Below, piece after piece: positions 35,401-44,393 of a stretch of 64,000 bases of DNA. Source of the DNA: an uncultured Bacteroidales bacterium (GTDB lineage Bacteria; Bacteroidota; Bacteroidia; Bacteroidales; Paludibacteraceae). The notes under the pieces were generated by a model, which saw nothing but the letters and a program-made list of their open reading frames with translations, ran no database searches and had not been told where the DNA came from. The stretch is from contig CACZVM010000001.1 of assembly GCA_902784585.1 (NCBI GenBank), positions 1 through 64,000 on the forward strand, given 5' to 3'. Position numbers and translations under genes: made by a program. Each line of letters starts with the position of its first letter. The stretch's first letter is position 1.

Positions 35401-36457
35401 ATAGTTCGCGCAGACGCTGCTCCAGCCGGCCCTCGGCAAACTCCGAACTGGCAAAAGTCACTACGGCATCATCCGACTGCATCAGTTGTTCGGTCCAGTG
35501 ACACAACTGCGTGGTCTTGCCCTGTCCGGCCTCACCGAGCAAGGGCAACAACCTATCGTCTGACTCGCGGAAAGAACGGAAGATAGCGGACAGTTGGTCA
35601 CGCTCCACAAACAGTTCCTGGTTGTATTTCTTTTCGGAATACATATGATGCAGGTACTCTTGCGAATAGTCGGCCATCACCTGCCTCAACTCTGCCCAGT
35701 TCTGCTCTTTGGAGATATCGAACGAAGGGACTATCGCCTGTGCCCAGCGATCCAACTCGGCATTGAAGGCATCCGTGATACGCGTCACGGCGTGTTCGTC
35801 CGACGAGATAAAACTGACTTCCTCATCCTTGAGCGACTGGAACACATAGGGCTGGCCCTTCTCATTGTGATGAATCAGCGGATAGACATCCACCTCACCA
35901 TGAGCAACCGTGCCAATATAGAAATGCGACTTGTCCGGCCGTTCGGGATACTGCTCCAGCACGACTATCGCAGCCGCCAACTCCTCCACTCGCTCCTCGA
36001 TCATCCCCACCACTTCCTCGTAGATACTCTCTGCTAGCGTGGTTCCGTGCCCCTTGTATTCATTACGGATCTGCACCAGACTCTTCTCGCGTTTGCTGCC
36101 GAGCCACAGATTACGCTTCGGCCCAGCCACCGCAGTCATCGCGACGGTCAACGGTTCATCCGGCAAGCACTCACGCGCCGCCGCAACGGCCTTGGGCAGA
36201 ATATCGTTCGCCCAATCGCCGAACGACAACGGACGCTTCGTATCAATCTTGTTGATCACAGCCACTGCACCGGCAGGCATCGTCTCGGTAGCCGATGCGC
36301 GTACCATGCCTACCATCACGATCGATAGATACTGAGCGGATATCTCAAAGAAATCCAGGGCATAGTTCATCGCCTTCGAATAAACACCGTCAGCACGCTG
36401 CAAACGATACTGCTCCAGCGGGTGGGACAACGAGAAAGGAAGTTTGCTGCTTTCCAT
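32480..36457 (-). CDS. large STAND-type NTPase with possible N-terminal HEPN motif
   Basis: The 1325-residue protein has three parts. Residues 1-240 are mostly helical and contain IRNEYKGHG, where Arg131-Asn132-x4-His137 matches the R-(N/D/H)-x4-H motif of HEPN ribonucleases; a beta-rich piece (FYIGTVAHGEVDVYPLI) follows. Residues about 290-560 hold the NTPase: P-loop GEAGQGKTTQ (308-317) and Walker B VCFLFDAINE (379-388). Residues about 560-1325 look like a long helical-repeat sensor without obvious Cys/His motifs. There is no signal peptide or membrane helix. Start ATG 36457 is preferred over the upstream TTG. STAND proteins with nuclease domains act in anti-phage defence; the assignment here is inference. 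It leads an operon with GDPD, DMT and menA. Confidence 0.82.
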   Translation of the reverse strand: MESSKLPFSLSHPLEQYRLQRADGVYSKAMNYALDFFEISAQYLSIVMVGMVRASATETMPAGAVAVINKIDTKRPLSFGDWANDILPKAVAAARECLPDEPLTVAMTAVAGPKRNLWLGSKREKSLVQIRNEYKGHGTTLAESIYEEVVGMIEERVEELAAAIVVLEQYPERPDKSHFYIGTVAHGEVDVYPLIHHNEKGQPYVFQSLKDEEVSFISSDEHAVTRITDAFNAELDRWAQAIVPSFDISKEQNWAELRQVMADYSQEYLHHMYSEKKYNQELFVERDQLSAIFRSFRESDDRLLPLLGEAGQGKTTQLCHWTEQLMQSDDAVVTFASSEFAEGRLEQRLRELFGLSYKKDIHRFLASLNDKAVQAGRQVCFLFDAINEVLAYPGAEGSSPLALYRDIYALFGKHELTAFRVLFTCRNYTWQNELRPEQKQQDMTLFSRLGEEATVRSFTDEEISRAYTIYQDLYQMQTLYEQIERKNIIRIKNPLILKIVCTNYLGHNLPEDNSRYTSLALFDKMIDDISHSYAGGKQTAILRELTAVILRSYEAGVAQDSILLEDLRQARFAEEAPLYKTANLVYNDKGTTIAFEELLNKPERPILRLIKDEKIQFIYERFLEYMLARAYFERERARVAEGTPIPAEVYVETMQHAAVNEVFMSTLRNVLIMDYMHTSDPQTIIRLASEYSGNFSIVTLIADVLNSLVTENYEAQLFSLLQVLLTYTEADRRETIDEYNRIWKIIEKNKADDETIARYKELSALITPMMNRKRLATGTLVNGVFMTDYHNEQLYTYDPYALLDLVMEDTITEIRDNACLLIYYASHKTHTAGYTPLRENITRQIVKRMYGYINRSPLITLVNGKRRKRIVTYLETGTRINILMIIDRVLAGDAQQDGDNGIQISTIFDDITSVAKHLTANFTLFRVLLPFVQLIMRRQVLFQSDYVNNVIEYQTFWEDNVIPQDGGADRWGRNDLAAIAPFAYLYSKRGQADAPTNAQWQEWIPKILSAYQTGDSLSYFAMERLLIIAGMADYENVAPIVRALRGGSNRDTEWFDYSQMSFIYVLYQLGLKMPELPQEVEEMLSEWCVDWTLRCRGWFRGRNSYKANQMQLYKRNVMTWYAMVYCVRHGDNRDPEQQSVPYFRQLIDRAIATRDKELLVHLLNNISELVTDSGYIYTSLDLLESVMRQIPSQQVLDELEINVNLRYPDTKESIITLIGKTLGTAKNYFPQQVNAFLTKDIINLTFPGIDKYKDDILGYNPGGERLSDLFTHKFGNALIYTLIHEQAIDDVVVGALQAAGRTNGSYQWFEEVVKIVFNKMFNLRL

Positions 36458-36478
36458 ATTTGATCTGTTTTGCGGCTG

Positions 36479-36510
36479 CAAAATTACACAAAAAAAATGA
36501 CATACGCAAA
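36479..36510 (-). promoter_or_regulatory. promoter of the STAND NTPase operon
   Basis: Minus strand TTTG, 20 nt, TAATTTTG, 22 bases before the ATG. The -33 box lies inside the stem of the gapA terminator. Confidence 0.8.
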
Positions 36511-36520
36511 TGCGTATGCC
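36488..36520 (-). terminator. terminator of gapA, overlapping the STAND promoter
   Basis: GCATACGCA-TT-TGCGTATGT followed by T8 on the minus strand is a clear rho-independent terminator. The stem covers the -33 box and the T tract forms the spacer of the next promoter. Confidence 0.85.
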
Positions 36521-36543
36521 ACTTTTCTCGAATAATTGGAGAA

Positions 36544-37519
36544 TTACTTGAGCTCTGCCAAGTATTTGATAGTACGAACCATCTGGCTGGTGTAGCTGTT
36601 CTCGTTGTCGTACCAGCTAACAACCTGTACCTGATAGGTCTCCTCGTCGATCTTAGCAACCATAGTCTGGGTACTGAGCAGCCTTCATGGCAGCGTTGAT
36701 ACCCTCTTTGGTGATGTCTTTACCCTTAACAACTGCAACCAGGATAGTGGTCGAGCCGGTCGGAGTCGGAACGCGCTGTGCGCTACCGATCAACTTACCG
36801 TTCAGCTCGGGGATGACGAGACCGATAGCCTTGGCAGCACCGGTGCTGTTCGGAACGATGTTCTGCGCACCTGCACGGCTACGACGGAGGTCACCCTTAC
36901 GTTGTGGACCGTCGAGGATCATCTGGTCGCCGGTGTAAGCGTGGATCGTCGACATGATACCGCTCTGGATCGGAGCGTATTTGTGCAGAGCAGCTGCCAT
37001 CGGAGCGAGGCAGTTGGTCGTACAAGAAGCAGCGGAGATAACTTTGTCAGCCGGAGTCAGGGTCTTGTGGTTTACGTTGTAAACGATGGTCGGCAGATCG
37101 TTGCCTGCGGGAGCAGAGATAACGACTTTCTTTGCGCCAGCCTGGATATGAGCCTCTGCTTTAGCCTTGCTGGTATAGAAACCGGTGCACTCGAGAACTA
37201 CATCGATACCCAGCTTGCCCCAAGGCAGCTCAGCTGCGTTCGGCATAGCGTAGATAGTGATCTCCTTGCCGTCAACGATGATCGAACCCGGAACGAGAAC
37301 GGTCTTGCCATCCTCTGCGAGTTGAGCGTCCTTGTAAGCTACAGTGTGCTTACCCTCACCGAACTTGCCGGCGAAACCACCCTGAGCGGTGTCGTACTTC
37401 AGCAGGTGAGCCAACATCTTCGGGCTGGTCAAGTCGTTGATTGCAACTACCTCATAACCCTCAGCTTCAAACATCTGACGGAAAGCCAGACGACCAATAC
37501 GGCCAAAGCCGTTAATAAT
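36544..37519 (-). pseudogene. gapA: glyceraldehyde-3-phosphate dehydrogenase, damaged
   Basis: The NAD-dependent glycolytic enzyme is recognisable: [16 protein letters not shown], catalytic [32 protein letters not shown], and a C-terminal WYDNENSYTSQMVRTIKYL. Two lesions are visible. First, the frame has no ATG: it opens after a TGA with ATT-ATT-AAC-GGC, so the first residues are lost. Second, after NAAMKAA about 27 codons (the IVSSDIVG region) are missing and the frame shifts, giving an early stop at 36653; the last 40 codons continue in another frame to 36544. The sequence type is closer to clostridial-type Gap than to the classic Bacteroides one. The longest intact frame is 36653-37474. 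A second functional copy elsewhere is likely. Confidence 0.7.
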
Positions 37520-37600
37520 AAATCGTCAAAAAATCTTAATTTTGTAACATTTTTTTTGCAAAAGGGCCTCCCGCACCCCATAACAGGTAACATATAACCA

Positions 37601-38035
37601 TTATTTTCTGCCAAAATCAGCAGGAATCTCCCCCCAAGCCTTCGTGTTCCACTTGTAGATGGGCGTGGTCCATGTGTTGTCATGGAGCCACATTTCCGCC
37701 TTGCGAACCATCAGAAAGAGGTCCTGGTTCTGTGCGTTCCACTCGATCTTGGTCTTGCATCGTTTCTCCCGCAACCAGGCCAAGGCCGTCACGCTGTCGG
37801 AATAGATCACCCACGGCAGGTTGTACTTTTTGATATACGCCAGACCCAATACCAGGGCGAGGAACTCGCCGATGTTATTGGTGCCCTGCTGAAACGGCCC
37901 GCGATGGAACACCTCGGTGCCGGTGTCGGCTATCACGCCGCGAAACTCCATCACACCCGGGTTGCCGCTGCACGCGGCATCGACAGCCAGGGCGGGGAGT
38001 ATGGGTTTAGCAGTAGTGACGGGAGCCTTACTCAT
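37601..38035 (-). CDS. ribonuclease H family protein
   Basis: The 144-residue protein has the RNase H fold acidic residues: Asp in LAVDAACSGNPG (19), Glu in NNIGEFLAL, Asp in VIYSDSVTALAW, and a C-terminal KAWGEIPADFGRK. It should cleave RNA in RNA-DNA hybrids. It lacks the N-terminal hybrid-binding domain often found in Bacteroidetes RNase H. Its ATG overlaps the stop of the giant T9SS-type gene by eight bases, an odd pairing for a housekeeping gene. Confidence 0.85.
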   Translation of the reverse strand: MSKAPVTTAKPILPALAVDAACSGNPGVMEFRGVIADTGTEVFHRGPFQQGTNNIGEFLALVLGLAYIKKYNLPWVIYSDSVTALAWLREKRCKTKIEWNAQNQDLFLMVRKAEMWLHDNTWTTPIYKWNTKAWGEIPADFGRK

Positions 38036-41000
38036 AACGCATGATCTTTTTCGTTTCTACCCGATCGCCCGTCTGGATACGGATGATATACACGTGCGGA
38101 CTGACGCGGAAGGTAGAGATGATCTGTTGCTGTGACTGCGAATCGGTCGACTGATCCGCACTACGCGGGATGTCATCAAAGGCGTGCGGACAGGTGTAGA
38201 TATACTTACCGTCGTTGCGGAGCATACGGCAGTAGTACTCTGCCGTCGTACCTTGCAGACCTGTCGGATCATAGAGACGTTGTTGCGTCTCGCCTGCTAT
38301 CTCCACGCCGTCTTTATACCACTGGTAAGCCGTATACAGATTGCCCTTGTTGCTGATGAAGATCACGTCATTCCACTTAACGAACATCTGGTTGGCTATA
38401 GCGATGCGGATGCTTACGGTCGTATCACTCGTACAGCTTACACCCGTCCGTCCTACAGTTAGAGATCCCACATAGTCGCCGGGCTCCAACATCGGATCGA
38501 TGTTCAGCACCAACTCATCGGTAGCACCATCCATTGTCAGCGGATAATTCTGTCCGCCAATCACGATCGTGCACGAATCGGGATCGCCGATAGGATCGCT
38601 GTACGGGAAACGAATAGCCACTTCCTCGTTGCAGGTCATCGCTATCGGTGCGATCGTCAGATGAGGTATAGCCACCACGGTCAGCAACAGCGTGTCATAG
38701 ACGTTCTCGGGATTGGTAATGGTATCCGTGAGGCCTACGTGGCCCGAGTAGGTATGCCCCATCCACGTAACGGTCTGTTTGTCACAAATAGTGGTATCCA
38801 ACTTATTGCAGCTGATACGAGCCGGTGTCGCAAACGTGATACTAGCTGATGCGGGGCATGCCGCTCCTTCATAAGCAGCGTCTATCGTCAGATTAGCACC
38901 GCCAATCGTGGTCAGCGTGAGAGGTACAGTGGTCTCCGTGCCCGTGGCTGCGACGGTAGTAGTATTGCCTTCATAACTCAGCACGATATTCTTCCCCGTT
39001 GCGTCATAGGGCGTACGGACGATGACGTTGATCGGATAATCCTGTGCATCGCAAAGCACCGTCTTCGGTACATTGTTCGTATCCACCTTGGCGATCACCG
39101 GCGAATAAGGTACAGCTGGCAGTGTATACGTTGTGTCACAACTGTTCGCGCCGTCCCACCATACATGCAGGTGACGTACCTTTCCGTCAGCAGGAATGCT
39201 GTCGAACCGAAGTCCGCTGAGGGTCTGCTCCGTCTGGCTGGCGGTAGTTACTACAGTCGAGTCACCGGTCAGTTCCACGATCGTATAATGCAACAGCCCT
39301 TGCTGATAGGTATAGTTGAGGTCGAAGGTCAAGCTCGTCTTCTTATCCGTACATGTCGGCTCGCTGAAGGCAATGTTGAATATGTCTCTCCTCGGAATAC
39401 TTGGCGCGTCAAACGGATTGGACAATACCTCACAAGCAGCACCTGCACTATTGGTAAACCATGCCTTGAGTTGGATGTTGGTACCGATGCTGTCTATACC
39501 GCTAAGTGAGAAATTAGCCGACTTACTACCAGCTGCCACCGGAATAGTCTGACTGTGTGCAGCATCCAATTGTACAACCAGATTACCATCTGCCTTATCA
39601 AAAGGAATCGTACCCGAGAGGGTGTAATTCGTCACGCCGCACGCCGTTTCGCCTACTGTCACATCAAAAGGATGAATATGAGCATGCACGGGGGCCTTGT
39701 ATTTCACGCTGTCCGGACACACAGGACTATAACCGGCTAATTCGGCATAGATGGTCTTCATGCCCACTGTGTCATCTATGTTGAACAGCGTCAGACCGCT
39801 GATAGTAGTTGTCTGAGCCGCAGCCAATACCGTCGTATCTTTCTGCTCGTTTCCATTATCGTAATGCAGCACGATATTTTTGCCTAATCCGGTCGGATCA
39901 TAGTGCGTCTTTACAGCTACGTCTATGGTATAACTGGTCGTCGAGCAAGACACTGTATCAGGTACACTGGAGACAATCGTCACGTTATCAATCACCGGTG
40001 AGAAAGGCACTGCCGGCAACGTATAGGTTGTATCGCAACTATTCGGTCCATCCCACCATACATGCAAGTGACGCACCTTGCCGTCAGCCGGGATGTTGTT
40101 GAAACGCAGTCCGGCGAGTGTTTGTTCGGTCGGACTAACCGTTGTGGCTGCCGTGGAATCGCCGGAGAGTTCGGTGATGGTGTAGTGCAGCTGACCTTGC
40201 TGGTAGGTGTACTTCAGGTCGAAGGTCAGCGTCGTTGTCAGGTCGCCACAGCTCGGTTCGCTGAATGCGATATTGAGCGCATCCACCTTCGGGAATCCCG
40301 GGATATCGGTTACGACACTCTTCTTCGCCGCAGGCCAATTCTCAAAGTACGCTTCCCATGTATGCATCGGTTCTTTTGTCTTAATGACAATGGTTCGATC
40401 GAACGTATATGGGGTGTCAAATGCGCCCATAGCCGGCAAGTCATACTTGTAAATCGTGTCGCGAGTAGCGTCACGGATAAAGAGTTGCCCACTCGGATTA
40501 TTTTGATATTCCACATGCATGGCGATTGTATAGTCCGTTTCATCGCAGTCAACCGGTTGTACGGTAGCAGTAAACGCATCTATCTTCGGCTCATGCGCAT
40601 ATACCTTAAACTCCTGTTGTGACTTCACCACTTTAGACACACTGCTTATCGGATGGAATTGAATATCGTCCAGTGCAAAATCATTGCCTATATGCAATGA
40701 ATCAAGATTCTTATTCACCACAGAGATACGCACATTGTTGTAATCCTTCTTGGCAGTGAAAGTTTTGGAGCACTGATGCCAGAGATTGTTATGATACTCC
40801 GGCTGACTCAGATCAAGCATCTGCGAGGAATCCAGTCGTACGGGATTATTGATATCCGTGATATCCTCTATATAGAAGCGGAATTTAGCCGCATTGTCCA
40901 TTTCTCCGTAGTTGTTAATATTAGCGGCCCAGAACGACAATACGTAGGTTGTACCCTTCTTCAGTTTCAACTTGCTGTTTTTCGCCGTCGTTGCTTCCCA

Positions 41001-42650
41001 TGCGCGTTTGTTACCACCTCGCTTGCCGGATACAGCGTCAAACAAGCCGAAGTTGCTACCCTCAAGAGCCTTTACTTTCGCATAAGTAGGATAGAAATTA
41101 TTCGAGTTGCGTACTACAGCAAAACCATTGTCCTGTAGTTTGGTCGGGTTGATGCAAGTTGGGCAGGTATCGGTATAGAAGTTTATCTGCGTATTTTCTG
41201 TCTGCTCGTAATAACCCCAGTAGTTGTATTCACTAATGGTACTCTTCTCCCCCTTTGTTCCGTAATTAAACTCACTCTCATTATCCTCATAGCCGCCATT
41301 ATCCATCATATCGTCCATATTACCGGCTGCTGGATAGTACTCCTTATAGACTAAGGTCAAGGCTGTGTCTACAGAGAATGCATCAAGAGTCAGTACTTGC
41401 GAAGCTCCATGCAGCGTATCCAACTGACCGGTTGCTTCGTTCTTCATGAGCCACACGTACTTATTGCTCGACTCAATATTGAGTGGCGTTAATACGAACT
41501 GTTTGCCTGTCAGCGAATCCATGGTAACTTTGTCAATAGCCTTCGTGGCATTGGGCACATCCACGGTCACCGAGTCGCGACAAGCAGTGGTATTCCCGGT
41601 AAAATAGGCGTAGGCTTTTGTCTTCTTTCCATCAGTCGTTGCGGCCGGCACTCCATGCAACGAGAAGGATTGCGGACTATGTATAGTGTCGCTGGCAATA
41701 ACAATGCTTTTTCCATCGCACTCAATGATCAAGTTACCATTCGGCTTTCCAAAAGCCACCATACCATCCAACGTATACGTGTTATCATCTGCATTCACAG
41801 CAGAAATAGCTGTTTCGAATGCTGTGATTTCACAATCCAACTCACAATCCGTAGCATTAGGCAGCACATGCACCAACCTACAGCCTTCCGTTAGCGTCGA
41901 GAAGAGATAGTAATAAATACCTCCGGCGGGAATGGGTTTCGGCAGAGTCTCAAACAGATCTTTATCCTCCACGTTTTCTTGACCGGCATTGCGGTAGTTG
42001 CCTGCATAACTCTTCTCGCCCACCCATGTGATGCCGTTCACCGACTTATACCAGGCATAGCCATAAACATTCTCATATAAGTAACCCACTTTCTCTCCGC
42101 CTATTATCTTCAATTTCGGACGAAGAGATATCGGATTGCCAGCTGCGCTGTCACATACCGAGATAACCTCAGCAGTCTCTGAGGCGATAAAAGTGGAAAG
42201 ACTGCTCACATCCGGAGTGTACAACTTCCAACGATTGCCGGCGTCATTAAAGTTGACGATGCAATTCCATCGCTTATCATCTGGTATATCCATCACAACC
42301 GATTCGTTCCAAGCGGCACCACTTGGCGATTGGCGTTTAATCTGCGCCTTATCAAACCACGGAGCTTTGCCGGATGGCATCTTACCATAATACATGGTAC
42401 TACCTGAACGGATTGGAGAAAGGCTAACCCATGCATTGTTAGATGAGTTGCTTCCCTGATAAAAATACACAAAGAGTTTTGCATTATCCTTCGCCCAATT
42501 GCCGATAGCATCACTCTGTTGCACATTGACAAAGATGACATCACCCTTGGGGTACATTCGTGCACTCACGCTCAGTGCGAAGGTCATCAACAAGCCTAAA
42601 ACAATATACTTTTTCTTAGCCATAAAGGCACGATTAACTGCGTTTTTCAT
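38028..42650 (-). CDS. giant secreted protein with T9SS type A-like C-terminal domain
   Basis: The 1540-residue product has a signal peptide (YIVLGLLMTFALSVSA) and a starch-binding-like N-terminal domain (VIFVNVQQSDAIGNWAKDN). A jelly-roll region follows (about 500-680, with DIQFHPISSV), then a series of Ig-like beta domains. It ends with VYIIRIQTGDRVETKKIMRYE, split here as VYIIRIQTGD and TKKIMRYE, which fits a type IX secretion sorting domain. Two Ig-like units of about 135 residues are close copies of each other (DNA 39861-40265 and 38974-39368). It is likely anchored at the surface or secreted. It follows the OmpA-family gene by 14 bases. Confidence 0.85.
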   Translation of the reverse strand: MKNAVNRAFMAKKKYIVLGLLMTFALSVSARMYPKGDVIFVNVQQSDAIGNWAKDNAKLFVYFYQGSNSSNNAWVSLSPIRSGSTMYYGKMPSGKAPWFDKAQIKRQSPSGAAWNESVVMDIPDDKRWNCIVNFNDAGNRWKLYTPDVSSLSTFIASETAEVISVCDSAAGNPISLRPKLKIIGGEKVGYLYENVYGYAWYKSVNGITWVGEKSYAGNYRNAGQENVEDKDLFETLPKPIPAGGIYYYLFSTLTEGCRLVHVLPNATDCELDCEITAFETAISAVNADDNTYTLDGMVAFGKPNGNLIIECDGKSIVIASDTIHSPQSFSLHGVPAATTDGKKTKAYAYFTGNTTACRDSVTVDVPNATKAIDKVTMDSLTGKQFVLTPLNIESSNKYVWLMKNEATGQLDTLHGASQVLTLDAFSVDTALTLVYKEYYPAAGNMDDMMDNGGYEDNESEFNYGTKGEKSTISEYNYWGYYEQTENTQINFYTDTCPTCINPTKLQDNGFAVVRNSNNFYPTYAKVKALEGSNFGLFDAVSGKRGGNKRAWEATTAKNSKLKLKKGTTYVLSFWAANINNYGEMDNAAKFRFYIEDITDINNPVRLDSSQMLDLSQPEYHNNLWHQCSKTFTAKKDYNNVRISVVNKNLDSLHIGNDFALDDIQFHPISSVSKVVKSQQEFKVYAHEPKIDAFTATVQPVDCDETDYTIAMHVEYQNNPSGQLFIRDATRDTIYKYDLPAMGAFDTPYTFDRTIVIKTKEPMHTWEAYFENWPAAKKSVVTDIPGFPKVDALNIAFSEPSCGDLTTTLTFDLKYTYQQGQLHYTITELSGDSTAATTVSPTEQTLAGLRFNNIPADGKVRHLHVWWDGPNSCDTTYTLPAVPFSPVIDNVTIVSSVPDTVSCSTTSYTIDVAVKTHYDPTGLGKNIVLHYDNGNEQKDTTVLAAAQTTTISGLTLFNIDDTVGMKTIYAELAGYSPVCPDSVKYKAPVHAHIHPFDVTVGETACGVTNYTLSGTIPFDKADGNLVVQLDAAHSQTIPVAAGSKSANFSLSGIDSIGTNIQLKAWFTNSAGAACEVLSNPFDAPSIPRRDIFNIAFSEPTCTDKKTSLTFDLNYTYQQGLLHYTIVELTGDSTVVTTASQTEQTLSGLRFDSIPADGKVRHLHVWWDGANSCDTTYTLPAVPYSPVIAKVDTNNVPKTVLCDAQDYPINVIVRTPYDATGKNIVLSYEGNTTTVAATGTETTVPLTLTTIGGANLTIDAAYEGAACPASASITFATPARISCNKLDTTICDKQTVTWMGHTYSGHVGLTDTITNPENVYDTLLLTVVAIPHLTIAPIAMTCNEEVAIRFPYSDPIGDPDSCTIVIGGQNYPLTMDGATDELVLNIDPMLEPGDYVGSLTVGRTGVSCTSDTTVSIRIAIANQMFVKWNDVIFISNKGNLYTAYQWYKDGVEIAGETQQRLYDPTGLQGTTAEYYCRMLRNDGKYIYTCPHAFDDIPRSADQSTDSQSQQQIISTFRVSPHVYIIRIQTGDRVETKKIMRYE
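38974..39368 (-). repeat. internal repeat unit 2 of the giant secreted protein
   Basis: It encodes FSEPTCTDKKTSLTFDLNYT through GKNIVLSYEG and is closely similar to the unit 897 bases upstream in the gene. Both carry KVRHLHVWWDG. Confidence 0.8.
39861..40265 (-). repeat. internal repeat unit 1 of the giant secreted protein
   Basis: It encodes FSEPSCGDLTTTLTFDLKYT through GKNIVLHYD, with the conserved KVRHLHVWWDG. About 490 bases separate it from unit 2. Confidence 0.8.
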
Positions 42651-42664
42651 ATCTCTGCCCTCCC

Positions 42665-44275
42665 TTATTTCATTTCTTTTTCGTTGGTAATCACTTTCAC
42701 CTCTACGCGGCGGTCACGCTTCAGCTCCTCGCGGTCCTTCTCCTCGTTCGGGATACGCGATCCGTGGCCGAGCACTACGACGCGCGACGAAGACAAACCT
42801 TTGCTAACCAGGTATTTATACACAGCCTGCGCACGGTTGTACGACAGTACTTCGTTGTGGATCGAGTCTCCCTCCACCGAGGCATGACCGTCTATCGCGA
42901 TCTTGGCTTCCGGCACCTCGTTCAGCACCTTCACGATAGACGACAGATAATACTTCGCCTTGTTGGTCAACTTATAGCTATCCAGCGCAAAGTATATCTT
43001 GTTGAATTTCTCCACGCGCTCTGCCGCCTGCTGGATACTCGTGCGCACCAGCGTCTCCACATATTCGTCCACCAGCGTGTCCTGACGTGTCACATATTCT
43101 ATCGTCGTATCCGGACGTATGAAGTGCTCGAAGTAATCCACATTCACATGCTTGTCCGGCTTGATATAATGCCAGTGCACACCTATCTTCACACCCACTT
43201 CCCATGGATGCGACGATCCGGCTTCAGTGAGGGCATAGGCACCTTGATAGTCGTTCATGAAGGTGAACACATTGTCTTTCCAACCTATGTCCTGCTTGCT
43301 CGAACTGTTTGCATCGTTTAGTGCGCAGTTGAAATAACCACCCACCAGCAGGTCTATCTGCTTCGTCAGAGGAATCAACGCGCCCAGGTCGGCAAAGATA
43401 GCCACCTGCGGACGAACAGACATCTGGCCCTTCGAGGCTTCCTCCTGCGTGAAGTCTTTCGTGCCGAACTCATGCATGTTGTCCAGCGTCAGGTTCCACT
43501 GCGGATAATAAGCCGAATGCGCCAACTCTCCTGTCTGCACCTTGTATTTCTTGCTCACCGAGAACGACGGAGCCAGACCAAGCGAAGCAAAGATACCCGC
43601 TTTCCAATTCTCCTTCTGCTCGCGGAACTGGAGAGAAATAGGTATACCTATGTTATGAATCGTCTGACGCTCATCCCAGCGGTTGACATCCGCACGGTGA
43701 CTGTACGGACTTTCTCCGTCCGTATCCGTCAGGCCGTCCCATCCGGTCATCGTATGATCCCAGCCGTAGTAACCGCCCAGATGGGCATGCGAGGTATAGT
43801 TGGTGAACCATAGACCTGCCCCTACACCCCAGTTGGGATGGAAGAAATACGCGTATTGGAGTTGCAGCAATGCGCTGAACGAACCGCTCACACTGTTGGG
43901 ATTACCAAACCCGTTCGGGTCACTGAACTGATAACCCATACTTCCGTATCCCAGACCCACATGTGCCTCGATGTAATGACCGCGGCGGTCGGTCGAGTCC
44001 GGACGGATAGTGTCCACACGCTGTTTCTGCACGCTGTCAGGAGAGAAAGAGACCAGCGCCACCGTGTCCGTAAAATAACGAATCTCACGATTGATCACAC
44101 GCACCAGGCTGTCCTGTGTCTGTACCGAATCGGCCGTCTCCAGAGGAATCTCTTCCGTGATTACCTCCGACGAACTCGGTTCTTGCGCCTGATGCACAAT
44201 ACGGATGGGTTCGGTCTGAGCTATCAGGCCCAGAGGAACCACCAGCATCAGCACCAAAGAGAAAATGTGTTTCAT
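42665..44275 (-). CDS. OmpA-family outer membrane protein
   Basis: The 536-residue protein has a signal peptide (IFSLVLMLVVPLGLIAQ) and a beta-rich barrel-like middle with HYIEAHVGLGYGSMGYQF. The C-terminal OmpA/MotB peptidoglycan-binding domain runs from KIYFALDSYKLTNKAKYYL through IDGHASVEGD to LGHGSRIPN and RRVEVKVI. It should link the outer membrane to peptidoglycan. No standard promoter was found directly upstream; transcription may run through from the DUF2461-tRNA-Arg unit. It heads a set with the T9SS-type gene and RNase H. Confidence 0.9.
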   Translation of the reverse strand: MKHIFSLVLMLVVPLGLIAQTEPIRIVHQAQEPSSSEVITEEIPLETADSVQTQDSLVRVINREIRYFTDTVALVSFSPDSVQKQRVDTIRPDSTDRRGHYIEAHVGLGYGSMGYQFSDPNGFGNPNSVSGSFSALLQLQYAYFFHPNWGVGAGLWFTNYTSHAHLGGYYGWDHTMTGWDGLTDTDGESPYSHRADVNRWDERQTIHNIGIPISLQFREQKENWKAGIFASLGLAPSFSVSKKYKVQTGELAHSAYYPQWNLTLDNMHEFGTKDFTQEEASKGQMSVRPQVAIFADLGALIPLTKQIDLLVGGYFNCALNDANSSSKQDIGWKDNVFTFMNDYQGAYALTEAGSSHPWEVGVKIGVHWHYIKPDKHVNVDYFEHFIRPDTTIEYVTRQDTLVDEYVETLVRTSIQQAAERVEKFNKIYFALDSYKLTNKAKYYLSSIVKVLNEVPEAKIAIDGHASVEGDSIHNEVLSYNRAQAVYKYLVSKGLSSSRVVVLGHGSRIPNEEKDREELKRDRRVEVKVITNEKEMK

Positions 44276-44310
44276 GATAATATCAAATGTTTGTGTTTTT
44301 CTGTGTCTTG

Positions 44311-44389
44311 TGACTCGCCCGGGAATCGAAAATCGCCTTAGCGATAATCGTGCCCCTCTAGGGGCTAAAAACCCGGATCTAAGCTTTAC
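44311..44389 (-). pseudogene. 3' part of tRNA-Arg interrupted by two-hairpin element (copy C)
   Basis: The minus strand repeats AAGCTTAGATCCGGGT of the adjacent tRNA-Arg, then about 41 nt of element (TTAG, CCCCT-AG-AGGGG hairpin, ACGATTAT, ATCGC-TAAG-GCGAT hairpin), then TTCGATTCCCGG of the T arm. The D arm and 5' acceptor strand are absent. Confidence 0.75.
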
Positions 44390-44393
44390 TTTG

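Noticed and set aside
33968..35404. 478-codon open frame opposite the STAND NTPase gene
   Set aside because: It is an antisense shadow; the minus-strand frame has P-loop and Walker B motifs and a promoter.
36650..36690. Programmed frameshift in gapA
   Set aside because: A conserved block of about 27 codons is missing, so frameshifting alone would not restore the protein.
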